Source: DATARH01 sp036268425 (lineage in GTDB: Bacteria > Pseudomonadota > Alphaproteobacteria > ATCC43930 > CGMCC-115725). Taken from it: 64,000 nucleotides of DNA. A program made the position numbers and the translations under genes. The stretch's first letter is position 1; each line of letters opens with the position of its first letter. Shown in pieces: positions 50,605 to 58,927 of the stretch. The notes below the pieces were generated by a model, which saw only the letters and a list, made by a program, of their open reading frames with translations, was not told the DNA's origin and ran no database searches. The stretch covers positions 72,357 to 136,356 of the forward strand of contig DATAUE010000108.1 of NCBI GenBank assembly GCA_036268425.1, written 5' to 3'.

Positions 50605-51786
50605 ATGTCCGACGAAGCCGTGACAGTGGCGCTGGGTGAGGATTACCCGGAACTGCGCGAGTCGGTTGCCAAGATCTGCGAGAAATATCCCGGCAGCTAT
50701 TGGCGCAACCTCGAAGCCAACCAGGCCTATCCCACCGAATTCATCGAGGAATTGACCCAGGGCGGGTTTCTCGCCTCGCTGATCCCCGAGGAATATGGCG
50801 GCTCCGGGCTGCCGTTGCGCGCCGCTGCCGTCATTCTGGAGCAGGTCAACGCTTCGGGCTGCACCGCCAGCCAGGGCCACGCCCAGATGTACATCATGGG
50901 CACCGTGCTGCGGCACGGCAGCGAGGAGCAGAAACAACGCTACCTGCCGAAAATCGCATCCGGCGAATTGCGCCTGCAGGCGTTTGGCGTCACCGAGCCG
51001 ACCACCGGCTCCGACACCACCAAGCTGAAAACCCGCGCGGTGCGCCAGGGCAACAGCCACTATGTCGTCAACGGCCAGAAAGTGTGGACATCGCGCGCCC
51101 GCCATTCCGACCTGATGCTGCTGCTGGCGCGCACCACGCCGGTCGAGGAGGTCAAGCGCCGCACCGACGGGCTGTCGGTGTTTCTCGTCGATCTGAAGGA
51201 AAGTCTGGGGAACGGCGTCGATATCCAGCCGATCGACGCGATGATCAATCACAACACGACCCAGGTCTTTTTCGACAATCTGAAGGTGCCGGCGGAAAAC
51301 CTGATCGGTGAAGAGGGCAAGGGCTTTCGCTATATCCTCGACGGCATGAATGCCGAGCGCATCCTGGTCGCGCAGGAATGCATCGGCGACGGCCGCTGGC
51401 TGCTCAACAAAGGCATCGAATACGCCAAGGAGCGCGTCGTGTTCGACCGGCCGATCGGGCAGAACCAGGGCGTGCAGTTCCCGCTGGCGCGCGCCTATGC
51501 CGAATTGGAGGCGGCCGACATGATCTGCCGCCGCGCCGCCGCGCTGTTCGATGCCGGCAAGGAATGCGGCGCCGACGCCAACATGGCAAAGCTGCTCGCT
51601 TCGGAAGCCGGCTGGCATGCTGCCGAGGCAACGATGCAGACCTTCGGCGGCTTTGCCTTTGCCCGCGAATACGACATCGAGCGCAAATGGCGCGAAATCC
51701 GCCTGTATCAGACCGCGCCGATCTCGACCAACCTGATCCTCGCCTATGTCGGACAGCATGTGCTGGGCATGCCGCGGTCGTATTAG
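50605..51786 (+). CDS. Acyl-CoA dehydrogenase
   Basis: A 393-residue flavoenzyme from the ATG at 50605 (GGAG upstream). It shows EEYGGSGLPL at the N-terminal domain end, FGVTEPTTGSDTTKLKT, YVVNGQKVWTSRA, and the catalytic-base region around RPIGQNQGVQFPLARAYAELE. FAD-dependent oxidation of an acyl-CoA is expected. It lies 23 bases upstream of panB, which is unusual company; a shared role in branched-chain acid or CoA metabolism is only a guess. Confidence 0.87.
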   Translation: MSDEAVTVALGEDYPELRESVAKICEKYPGSYWRNLEANQAYPTEFIEELTQGGFLASLIPEEYGGSGLPLRAAAVILEQVNASGCTASQGHAQMYIMGTVLRHGSEEQKQRYLPKIASGELRLQAFGVTEPTTGSDTTKLKTRAVRQGNSHYVVNGQKVWTSRARHSDLMLLLARTTPVEEVKRRTDGLSVFLVDLKESLGNGVDIQPIDAMINHNTTQVFFDNLKVPAENLIGEEGKGFRYILDGMNAERILVAQECIGDGRWLLNKGIEYAKERVVFDRPIGQNQGVQFPLARAYAELEAADMICRRAAALFDAGKECGADANMAKLLASEAGWHAAEATMQTFGGFAFAREYDIERKWREIRLYQTAPISTNLILAYVGQHVLGMPRSY

Positions 51787-51809
51787 CGCGCGGCAGAAAG
51801 GAAATCGCG

Positions 51810-52631
51810 ATGTCGAGCCATACGCAGATCCGGCGGGTCACTGCACCGGAAATCAGAGGGCGCAAGGGCGCTGAAAAGATCGTCTGCTTGACCGCTTACA
51901 CTGCGCCGGTCGCCGCGGTGCTCGACCCGCATGTCGATCTGCTGCTGGTCGGCGACTCGGTTGGCATGGTGCTGCACGGGCTGACGACGACGACCGCAGT
52001 CACGCTCGACATGATGATCATGCATGGACAGGCGGTCATGCGCGGTGCGGCACACGCGCTGGTGGTGGTTGACCTGCCGTTCGGCACCTACGAAGGCTCG
52101 CCGGAGCAAGCGTACAAATCAGCCGTCGAGGTCATGCAGAAAACCGGCTGTCAGGCCGTCAAGGTCGAAGGGGGCGAGGAAGTCGCCGGTTCGATCGCGT
52201 TTCTCGTCGCGCGCGGCGTGCCGGTGGTCGCGCATGTCGGGCTGCGGCCACAAGCCGTGCATATCGATGGCGGGTTCAAGGCCAAGGGGCGTGGCGAAAG
52301 CGAGCGTCAACTGGTGCTGGCGGAAGCCCGTGCGGTCGATAGTGCGGGCGCGTTTGCGATTGTCGTCGAAGGCGTCGCCGCCGATCTCGCGGGCGAGATC
52401 ACCAAGGCGGTCGCCGCGCCGACCATCGGCATCGGCGCCTCGCCCGATTGCGACGGCCAAATCCTCGTCACCGACGACATGCTCGGCATGTTCGAGTGGA
52501 CCCCAAGATTCGTCCGACGCTACGCCGAGTTGCGCACCGGCATCGATGCGGCGGTCGTGCAATATGCCGCCGATGTACGCGCCGGCGCTTTTCCCGGCAC
52601 GGCTGAAACCTACCGCCTCAAGCGCGGCTGA
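51810..52631 (+). CDS. panB: 3-methyl-2-oxobutanoate hydroxymethyltransferase
   Basis: A 273-residue TIM-barrel enzyme with the PanB motifs LLVGDSVGMVLHG, VVVDLPFGTYEGSPEQAY, KVEGGEE, HVGLRPQ and GASPDCDGQILVTDDMLG. It adds formaldehyde from methylene-tetrahydrofolate to 2-oxoisovalerate, the first step of pantothenate synthesis. GAAAGGAA precedes the ATG. panC and panE are not in the window. Confidence 0.92.
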   Translation: MSSHTQIRRVTAPEIRGRKGAEKIVCLTAYTAPVAAVLDPHVDLLLVGDSVGMVLHGLTTTTAVTLDMMIMHGQAVMRGAAHALVVVDLPFGTYEGSPEQAYKSAVEVMQKTGCQAVKVEGGEEVAGSIAFLVARGVPVVAHVGLRPQAVHIDGGFKAKGRGESERQLVLAEARAVDSAGAFAIVVEGVAADLAGEITKAVAAPTIGIGASPDCDGQILVTDDMLGMFEWTPRFVRRYAELRTGIDAAVVQYAADVRAGAFPGTAETYRLKRG

Positions 52632-52646
52632 CGCGGCAGCTTTCAT

Positions 52647-52671
52647 CTTCTCCCACCCGGCCCGGGAGAAG
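52647..52671. repeat. Inverted repeat after panB
   Basis: CTTCTCCC (52647-52654) and GGGAGAAG (52664-52671) flank ACCCGGCCC between the ends of convergent genes. It resembles the short C-rich hairpins scattered in many alphaproteobacterial genomes and could end transcription on both sides. Confidence 0.5.
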
Positions 52672-52685
52672 GTAACGCGGAGTCG

Positions 52686-53486
52686 CTACGCGGGATGCGG
52701 CGCCAGCTTGCCGGCAATTTCACCGATGCCGCGCGCCATCGCGACGAACTCGCTCGGCATCATAATGATCGTCATCGTGTTCTGCTCGGCGCCGACTTCG
52801 GTGATCATCTGCATGCGGCGCAGTTCGAGGCCGGCCGGGTTCTGCATGATGACCTCGGCGGCCTCGCGCAGCTTTTCGGCGGCGTCGAGTTCGGCTTCAG
52901 CCTTGATCAGCCGCGCCCGCTTTTCGCGCAACGCCTCGGCTTCCTGCGCCATCGCGCGCTGCATGGTCGGCGGGATTTCGACGTTCTTCATCTGCACCTG
53001 CTCGACCTTGACGCCCCACGGCTCGGTGACCGCGTCGATCGCCTTCTGCATGACTTCGGCGATCGAATCTTGCGCCTTCAGGATGTCGTCGAGCGTGTGC
53101 TGGCCCAGCACCGTCCGCAACGTCGTGACCGAGACCTGCACGACCGCATTGGCGACCTCCCTCACCTCCATCACGGCTCGCTCGGGATCGACGATACGGA
53201 ACCAGATCACCGCGTTGACCTTGATCGGAACGTTGTCGCGGGTGATGCCCTCTTGCTCTTCGACATCACGGGTGACGGTGCGCAGATCAAGCTTGATCTG
53301 CCATTCGACCAGCACCCAGACAAAGTACAGGCCAGGGCCGGCGGTGCGATGAAATTTGCCAAGGCGGAAGATAATGCCGCGTTCGTACTGGTTGGCGACG
53401 CGGATGCTGCCAAGCAGCGCTAGGATCGCCAGGATGAGAACAGTCGCCAAAAGCGGCTGTGACGCAATGAATTCGAGCACGAACAT
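52686..53486 (-). CDS. Slipin (SPFH/stomatin family)
   Basis: A 266-residue membrane-anchored protein: helix at residues 10-28, then the SPFH domain (RVANQYERGIIFRLGKF, GPGLYFVWVL, DVEEQEGITRDNVPIKVNAVIW) and a coiled-coil helix (REKRARLIKAEAELDAAEKLREA). Slipins form oligomers in membrane microdomains and often control a membrane protease of the NfeD type; no nfeD gene is adjacent here. GGAGGG precedes the ATG. Confidence 0.9.
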   Translation of the reverse strand: MFVLEFIASQPLLATVLILAILALLGSIRVANQYERGIIFRLGKFHRTAGPGLYFVWVLVEWQIKLDLRTVTRDVEEQEGITRDNVPIKVNAVIWFRIVDPERAVMEVREVANAVVQVSVTTLRTVLGQHTLDDILKAQDSIAEVMQKAIDAVTEPWGVKVEQVQMKNVEIPPTMQRAMAQEAEALREKRARLIKAEAELDAAEKLREAAEVIMQNPAGLELRRMQMITEVGAEQNTMTIIMMPSEFVAMARGIGEIAGKLAPHPA

Positions 53487-53640
53487 TCTTGCCCTCCGTG
53501 CGGGCCGGCGAACGGCTCGGGTCGAGCCGCAATACCGGCGCTCGCTAGATGGGGCGTGTCCGGCTAACCCGAATGTCGCAATGGCCGACGTTTTGGCATT
53601 CCCGCCATCGCTATACGCGAGAGGTCGTATGCGCGCCTAA

Positions 53641-55512
53641 TCAAACGCCGGAAGGAATGACCGGCAACACCAGATGCGACGGCCGCTCGCTATCGACAAA
53701 AATCCGGTTGCGAGCCGTGCGTGGCCGCTCTGCTTTGCCCTCCGGCTCGCCGGAGTTCGGGTTGATGTCGAAATGCGGAAAGTTACTGCCCGCCAGATCG
53801 AGCCGCAGCCGGTGGCCGGTCTTGAACAGATTGGCAACCGGAAATAACGCGATCGTTACCGCATAGATCTCGCCGGGGTGCATCAGCGACGGCGCCTCCC
53901 ACGAGTCGCGGTAGCGCAGCCGCAGCACCCCTTCGGTGAGGTTCATGGCGAACCCCTCCGGAAAATCGGCGCTTGGTGGCGTGACATCGACGAGCTTGGC
54001 ATGAATATCGGCGTCAGGCGTCTCGCAGGCGACCCATAGGTGCAACTCGACGGGGCCGGCGATTTCGAGATCAGCTTCGAGTGGTCCGGTCATTAGCGAC
54101 AGCACGTCTTCGCGTTCCGCGAGCGGTCCGAACGGCCCCACGGCACCGAACAACTCGGGCGTTGTGCGCTGATCGTAGGCGCCGCCGCGCATGACCGGCT
54201 CGCCCGAAGACAGAGCACCGCCGATCGTCGGCACCGGATGCCGCGGGTCGGCTGTCAGCACCAGCGGCGCCGCGTCGCCGGAACTGGCCGCGAGGTCCAG
54301 GCCACCATCGCTCCGCAGGTAGAATTTCGTCCAGGCGGTGCCCGGCAGCGGCCACGCATCGGCGTCGCGCCAGCGGCCGCCATGCTCGATCCGGCCGACG
54401 GCGTTTTTGCGGCCGGAGCCGCCGCCCATCACGAACACCCGCACTGCCGGGTCACGGTCGGCGCCATTATCGATGCCGCGCACCCAGCGATCAAACCACC
54501 GCCGTCGCAGTGCAAAAAAATCATCCGCGAGATTGCCGTCGACCGCAGCCAGAGGACCGAATTCGACATCACCGGCATAGCTTAGCGAGCGGTCGCCATG
54601 CGTCCACGGCCCGAGGATCAGCTGCGTCGCACCGGGGTTGCGGGCGGCGAGGCCGAGATAGTTCTCCATTGCCGTGCGAGCGTAAGGATCATACCAGCCC
54701 GATAGATGCACCGTCGGCACCGCGGGGTAGGTGCCATAGGCGCCTTCGGCGTAAATCCCCGGCTGCTGCCAGAACGCGTCGAAACTGCCGTGTTCCCACT
54801 GCTCGAACAGATAATCCTCGTATTCGGGCGCAGCGCTGACTGGCGACTCCCCGCGTGACCACGCGCGGTCCGGCAGCCGGGCGATCCATTCCGCGATATC
54901 CACCGCGCCGAGCGCGGCCTGTGTCGCGGGGTCGCGCGCATCGGCCAGCGCGTTGCGGTAGGCCCAGGTCGCCTGTTTCAGATCGAACGCGCCGCCATGC
55001 CGGATGCCGCTGCGATAGGCGTTGGAGAACCCGCCGCAATCAAGAAACTGCGCCGCGAGGCCCGGCGGATCGAGGCAGCCAAGCGCCATCTGGGTATGCG
55101 CTGCATAGGACAGGCCGATCGTCGCGATGCGGCCATCGCACCAGGGCTGCCGCACCAGCCAGTCCAGCGTATCGTAGCCGTCCTCGGCCTCGCTCAGATA
55201 TTTGGTGAATGTCCCTTCCGAGCGATAGCGGCCGCGGCAATCCTGGTAGACGATGGCATAACCCGCCTCGACATAATACCGCGCCACGGCCTCGCGTGAG
55301 CGTGGCGACGCGACCAACGCGGTGCGCTCCGAACGGCTTTGTGCGGTCTTGTCATAAGGTGTGCGTTCGAGGATCACCGGGAACGGGCCGTTTCCAGCCG
55401 GCCGGTAGACATCGGTGGCAAGCCCCACCCCATCTCGCGCCGGGATCATCACATCCTGTTCGACGACCATGCCGTAATTCGACCCGGCCGCGGCTACGTT
55501 CGTGTTGTCCAC
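53641..55512 (-). CDS. CocE/NonD family hydrolase
   Basis: About 623 residues from a GTG at 55512, chosen because GGAGGAGGG ends five bases upstream. It has the X-Pro dipeptidyl-peptidase/cocaine-esterase layout: an alpha/beta-hydrolase with VYQDCRGRYRSEG, the nucleophile GLSYAAHTQM, a WTHGDRSL His segment near the middle, and a C-terminal jelly-roll domain (ELHLWVACETPDADIHAKLVDV). It cleaves an acyl ester or peptide bond; specificity is open. Confidence 0.85.
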   Translation of the reverse strand: MDNTNVAAAGSNYGMVVEQDVMIPARDGVGLATDVYRPAGNGPFPVILERTPYDKTAQSRSERTALVASPRSREAVARYYVEAGYAIVYQDCRGRYRSEGTFTKYLSEAEDGYDTLDWLVRQPWCDGRIATIGLSYAAHTQMALGCLDPPGLAAQFLDCGGFSNAYRSGIRHGGAFDLKQATWAYRNALADARDPATQAALGAVDIAEWIARLPDRAWSRGESPVSAAPEYEDYLFEQWEHGSFDAFWQQPGIYAEGAYGTYPAVPTVHLSGWYDPYARTAMENYLGLAARNPGATQLILGPWTHGDRSLSYAGDVEFGPLAAVDGNLADDFFALRRRWFDRWVRGIDNGADRDPAVRVFVMGGGSGRKNAVGRIEHGGRWRDADAWPLPGTAWTKFYLRSDGGLDLAASSGDAAPLVLTADPRHPVPTIGGALSSGEPVMRGGAYDQRTTPELFGAVGPFGPLAEREDVLSLMTGPLEADLEIAGPVELHLWVACETPDADIHAKLVDVTPPSADFPEGFAMNLTEGVLRLRYRDSWEAPSLMHPGEIYAVTIALFPVANLFKTGHRLRLDLAGSNFPHFDINPNSGEPEGKAERPRTARNRIFVDSERPSHLVLPVIPSGV

Positions 55513-55615
55513 ATCCCTCCTCCGGCGACACACCTATGTGCTGCTTTTCTACGCCCAGAACCTTGCCCACCGGCGGCATTTCCGCTAAACCCCCGTCCTC
55601 GTTCCGCACGGAACC

Positions 55616-55690
<75 letters not shown>

Positions 55691-55703
55691 TTCTTTCAGA
55701 ACT

Positions 55704-55723
55704 TGTCCGGATAACTGTCCGGA
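55704..55723. repeat. Direct repeat TGTCCGGA x2 next to tRNA-Val
   Basis: TGTCCGGA occurs at 55704-55711 and 55716-55723 (12-base period), starting 14 bases after the tRNA CCA end. Short direct repeats here are what integrase arm or accessory sites look like, but no integrase is in view. Confidence 0.4.
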
Positions 55724-55778
55724 AAACCCACTCTGCCGCGAGTCGTTTCCCCTCCCGTTCACAAGGGAGCGCGGAGGC

Positions 55779-56441
55779 ATGAGCGATCAGACCACAGCAC
55801 ATGATCCTGGCGGCAAAACGAAGCTGGCGATGATAGCCGGCGTAGACGGGAAAGCGGAATTCAGCCCCTGTGGCCGATATCGATATTGGCTGAGCCGTGA
55901 TTGGTCGATGCGTCGTTTCTCAGATGGGCGCGCTCCCTACGCGTTGTGGATCGGGATGAATCCGAGCGTTGCTGCGGCCGATGTTGATGATCCGACGATC
56001 CGCCGCGAGATGGCCTTCACCAAGGTTATGGGCATTGACGTTTATGTGAAATGCAACATCATGGATTACCGCGCAACGGACCCGACGGCACATGAGGTCA
56101 TGCGCCGGATCGTTGACGAATACGGCCACCGAGCACGGCAGGCCGAACGACAGGAGGGCGTCGATTGGAAGGCACTCTCCCACGCCGTTCGCGTCGGGTC
56201 ACAGGCGGTCGAGCTACTACAGACCGGCTCCGTGACCTTCCCGCGGCCAGACGCGCCGCATCTGATTGCCATAAAGCTTGGCCAACTGGCTTACCGGGAG
56301 GTAGCCGCGGAGATCGAGGAATTGCTTATTGACGTAGAGCGCGAAGCGGAACGATCGACGCTGCCGGAATTGGCCGACCAAGAGTGGATCGACGATTTCG
56401 TCGCTGATATCTATGGCCACGCCATCAAGCGCCGGATCTGA
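55779..56441 (+). CDS. DUF1643 domain protein
   Basis: A 220-residue protein with the DUF1643 signatures GRYRYWLSRDWS, YALWIGMNPSVAAADVDDPTIRRE and MDYRATDP in its first 105 residues. The last ~85 residues form an added helical tail with ELADQEWIDDFVADI. The function of the family is unknown; it is frequent in phages and mobile DNA. GGAGG lies close before the ATG (GCGGAGGC). Confidence 0.78.
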   Translation: MSDQTTAHDPGGKTKLAMIAGVDGKAEFSPCGRYRYWLSRDWSMRRFSDGRAPYALWIGMNPSVAAADVDDPTIRREMAFTKVMGIDVYVKCNIMDYRATDPTAHEVMRRIVDEYGHRARQAERQEGVDWKALSHAVRVGSQAVELLQTGSVTFPRPDAPHLIAIKLGQLAYREVAAEIEELLIDVEREAERSTLPELADQEWIDDFVADIYGHAIKRRI

Positions 56442-56467
56442 CCGACAACCACGCTGGAGGCGCGGTG

Positions 56468-56839
56468 ATGAGCTACTGTCGTTGGTCGAGTGACGATTGG
56501 CGCTGCGACCTATACTGCTACGAGGATGTTTCAGGTGGCTGGACCACGCATGTCGCCAACCTTCGCCGGGTCGGCAATATACCGAAGGTAGATTGGAATT
56601 TGTTGTCTACTGACGTAAGAAAATTTAACAGACAGTATGCAGCGCAACGGGCTTCTCTCGATAAGATGGAACTCGTTAATATCGGCCTACCTCATGACGG
56701 CGAGACGTTCCATGATTACAGTCTCGAAGATTTCCGTGACCGCATTACTATGTTGCGCGATGCGGGGTATAGCTGTCCGGATTATGTTTTGGAAGAAATT
56801 GATGAGGAGATACAAGAGCGCGATGCGACGCCGAACTAG
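56468..56839 (+). CDS. Small phage-type hypothetical protein
   Basis: A 123-residue protein starting MSYCRWSSDDWRCDLYCYED, a Cys- and Trp-rich opening seen in many phage proteins of unknown role. The rest is helical and acidic (LEDFRDRITMLRDAGYSCPDYVLEEIDEE). GGAGG lies 9 bases before the ATG (an in-frame GTG precedes it at 56465). It probably shares a transcript with the DUF1643 gene. No function is assigned. Confidence 0.65.
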   Translation: MSYCRWSSDDWRCDLYCYEDVSGGWTTHVANLRRVGNIPKVDWNLLSTDVRKFNRQYAAQRASLDKMELVNIGLPHDGETFHDYSLEDFRDRITMLRDAGYSCPDYVLEEIDEEIQERDATPN

Positions 56840-56915
56840 CGGAGGCCCTGGTCACCGCCGATTCCCCGGGGCCGTTCCGTTCCAAAAATCCTGATTTAGT
56901 CCCAATTAGGAGTTT

Positions 56916-56929
56916 GGCTAAATTTAGCC
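56916..56929. repeat. Perfect 14-bp palindrome
   Basis: GGCTAAATTTAGCC is self-complementary end to end and sits in the AT-rich gap between two convergent genes. It could be an operator or a small hairpin; nothing decides. Confidence 0.4.
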
Positions 56930-57058
56930 TCTCGACTTATTTTCGGCACCGGCAGACGTCCCCTGGCCCCTATGCGCCTCAGCCGTAATGGCTGGCGAAC
57001 CATAAACCTAGTTGTTATTTCTGCCAGTTTGGCAAAATCTTTGGGTTCCGACACAAGC

Positions 57059-57505
57059 TTAGGTCGCTGCTATTTGCGTTTTGTATTCCTCAAGAATATC
57101 TTCTTGTTGGATAATTCGCCCCATCATGTTTGGAGTATAATTTTTGGACCACGCTCCATCATCTCGATGGGTCATGGCCACAAGCTGCGCATGACTCTTC
57201 GTCAACAGATAGTCGCAACCTTCTTTTACGACCGCATCAATGCCCGGCGGGAGACTCGGTTTAGCAAACGCAAAAATGTCTTGCACAGGCTTGCTTCCGA
57301 AAATTCTTACTTTCCGATATAACGACGGAATAACGGGACCGTAGTCCCAAGCCTCAAAGGACTCTCGGATCAACCGATCGCCATTATGACGGCCCGCATA
57401 AATCATATGCGTGATGTATAGGATTTTCTGAAGCTGTAGGTTCGGTACCGTCCAGCCGCTTAATTCGCAGACCCGACGCGCCGCGTCAATCGCCGCAATG
57501 CTCAT
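57059..57505 (-). CDS. Panacea (DUF4065/SocA-like) domain protein
   Basis: About 148 residues from the ATG at 57505. It carries the Panacea pattern: an N-terminal LQLQKILYITHMIYAG, then FEAWDYGPVIPSLYRKVRIFG and a helical rest with LVAMTHRDDGAWSK. The domain is known from SocA and from many antitoxins in phages and mobile DNA, where it neutralises varied toxins. No partner toxin is recognised on either side, so it may be an orphan or its partner is the unlabelled region upstream. Confidence 0.75.
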   Translation of the reverse strand: MSIAAIDAARRVCELSGWTVPNLQLQKILYITHMIYAGRHNGDRLIRESFEAWDYGPVIPSLYRKVRIFGSKPVQDIFAFAKPSLPPGIDAVVKEGCDYLLTKSHAQLVAMTHRDDGAWSKNYTPNMMGRIIQQEDILEEYKTQIAAT

Positions 57506-57875
57506 CGTTCCACGCCGAATATGAAGCACCCCGGCACCATTGCAACGACGCCGCCGTTGGTGCTTAAATGGGAACGGTTCCCGAGATGAGCAAGCCACCT
57601 CACACACCTGGAAACAGGTAATTAGCTGCTTAGCCGTCCGTTGCGGCAACCGCAGTCAAGAGATCCGGGGATGGCGTCCCGGCGGGAAGCCTACCCTGGC
57701 AGCCGGAATGCCTACAGGAGAAATTCTCGCATTGGTCCGCATGCTCCGGGCCAGGGCATAGCGGCGGCTTCGGGTGCATGTCCGACCATTTTGGTGACGT
57801 CAACGAAATGGTTTTGCTGGTCTCATGCATGCATGCTTTGCCCATTAGCATGCATGCTGGCAAAGACAGTCTGTG
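57506..57875. other. 370-base gap with GCATGC-rich inverted repeat
   Basis: No gene is supported. At 57824-57865 the strings CATGCATGCATG and AGCATGCATGCT occur 10 bases apart, and CTTTGCC (57836-57842) with GGCAAAG (57859-57865) form an inverted repeat. It lies downstream of the leftward chain of small genes and could end it. The rest is unremarkable. Confidence 0.5.
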
Positions 57876-58271
57876 TCACGCGACCGGTTCAAACTCGGTC
57901 GTGCCAGCGATCTGCCGCGACGCCCAGCGGTACGCGGCCGGCGGCTGATCCATCCGGTAGATTTGCGAAAATCGACTGTCGAGGATCAGTGGCTCAAGAT
58001 CGCCATCGTCAACCGCCAGAACGGCGTGATATTCGCCCGTCTCGACGTAGCAGAGCACGACGGATAGGAGGCCGGGGGCCCAACCAGCGGCGCGCAGCCG
58101 ATCGGCTTTCGCCAGGACATAGTCGCGACATACCCATGATTGCCCCGGCACCGGTTCGTCGGTCCACCAATCGTTCGGCTCATGCGCACCGATCGCCGCC
58201 TCATAAGGCAGCGCGTTGACGCTGGTATTCACGTCGGCGAGCTGATCGAGCTGCTCCTGCGTCGCAGTCAT
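57876..58271 (-). CDS. Transglutaminase-like cysteine protease (BTLCP/C93)
   Basis: About 131 residues from the ATG at 58271, overlapping the end of the next lipoprotein gene by four bases. The triad is visible: Cys48 in SWVCRDYVLAKADRLRAAGW, His82 in GEYHAVLAV, and Asp98 in LILDSR. This is the BTLCP family (DUF920) common in alphaproteobacteria and their phages. It has no signal peptide. A role in wall or protein processing during lysis is inferred only from its neighbours. Confidence 0.82.
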   Translation of the reverse strand: MTATQEQLDQLADVNTSVNALPYEAAIGAHEPNDWWTDEPVPGQSWVCRDYVLAKADRLRAAGWAPGLLSVVLCYVETGEYHAVLAVDDGDLEPLILDSRFSQIYRMDQPPAAYRWASRQIAGTTEFEPVA

Positions 58272-58450
58272 GGGCAAGTCCCGTGATGAGGATGCGCGGC
58301 GCAAAAGGCGCTAAAACCCGGCTCTTGCGTGCGGCCGAACGCGTCTGGCGCGACGGCGCCGCAGCCGGCCAGCAACGTCATGATAACGATTGCCAGCGGC
58401 AGGACGACGAACGGCACGAGGCCGATCGCCTGATCCGGAACGCGGATCAT
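58268..58450 (-). CDS. Small lipoprotein, spanin-like
   Basis: A 60-residue protein with hydrophobic residues 9-26 and a lipobox LLAGC (about 26-30), then a 30-residue mature tail with two Cys. It is translationally coupled to the protease gene (ATGA) and starts 3 bases after the previous lipoprotein gene ends. Small outer-membrane lipoproteins in phage lysis cassettes act as o-spanins; that reading is inference. The SD is weak. Confidence 0.6.
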   Translation of the reverse strand: MIRVPDQAIGLVPFVVLPLAIVIMTLLAGCGAVAPDAFGRTQEPGFSAFCAAHPHHGTCP

Positions 58451-58453
58451 CGC

Positions 58454-58777
58454 TCAAACCAGCCCGATCAGGATAGGCAGCACGACAGGAACGAGCTGCT
58501 TGGCCTCGCTCCATACGAGAGCACCCCAATCGGTGGAGACACCGACCGCCGGGACGCCGTTGGTGCAGGCTGATTTGGCATCTGCCCAAAGCACGCCGAG
58601 TGCCGAATGCGGGTCTTCCGCATCGAGCGGGCCGGCGACGGCGGCATTGCTCTCGGCAGCCTGCACGTCGGTACAGACGGCGCTTGCGGTGTTGGTCGCG
58701 GTCTGCACCTGAGCCTGCGTGCAGCCGCCGGCAAGGAGGCTGAGGCCAAGGACGACGGGGAGGAAGAAGCGTGTCAT
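58454..58777 (-). CDS. Small phage lipoprotein
   Basis: A 107-residue protein with a lipoprotein signal (FFLPVVLGLSLLAGGC, Cys at 19) and a mature part holding two more Cys (SAVCTDV, SACTNG), ending in a hydrophobic stretch (VPVVLPILIGLV) that could cross or touch the membrane. AAAGGA precedes the ATG. Function unknown; its company suggests a role in lysis or in the envelope of the lysogen. Confidence 0.68.
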   Translation of the reverse strand: MTRFFLPVVLGLSLLAGGCTQAQVQTATNTASAVCTDVQAAESNAAVAGPLDAEDPHSALGVLWADAKSACTNGVPAVGVSTDWGALVWSEAKQLVPVVLPILIGLV

Positions 58778-58821
58778 GGTGGAGTTGTCCTTTCGGGTGA
58801 AATAAGGTAGTTGTTACAAGC

Positions 58822-58915
58822 TGTCTGGTGGCTGAGTGGTTTAAGGCGCTCCAATAGGGGTGGGCTCGCACCTAGCTCTACGAATGCCCCGTGGGTTCGA
58901 ATCCCACCCAGTCAG
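58822..58915 (+). tRNA. Class II tRNA-like element (tRNA-Ser-like, malformed)
   Basis: Acceptor TGTCTGG with CCAGTCA (one mismatch), D arm TGGCTGAGTGGTTTAAGGCG, and a perfect T arm GTGGG-TTCGAAT-CCCAC with discriminator G73, as in tRNA-Ser. The 42 bases between do not fold into a clean anticodon arm; the best stem, CTCCA/TGGGC, has a mismatch and gives AGG. No CCA is encoded. It may be a degenerate phage tRNA or a reshuffled attachment remnant. It lies antisense to the leftward gene chain. Confidence 0.45.
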
Positions 58916-58927
58916 CATAAAAGATCG

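Noticed and set aside
55691..58000. Integrase gene next to tRNA-Val
   Set aside because: I looked for tyrosine and serine recombinase motifs on both strands and found none.
58849..58865. Reading the tRNA-like element as a suppressor or a Pro tRNA
   Set aside because: TAG cannot be placed after a U33, and the AGG reading needs a mismatched stem with a class II body that does not fit tRNA-Pro.
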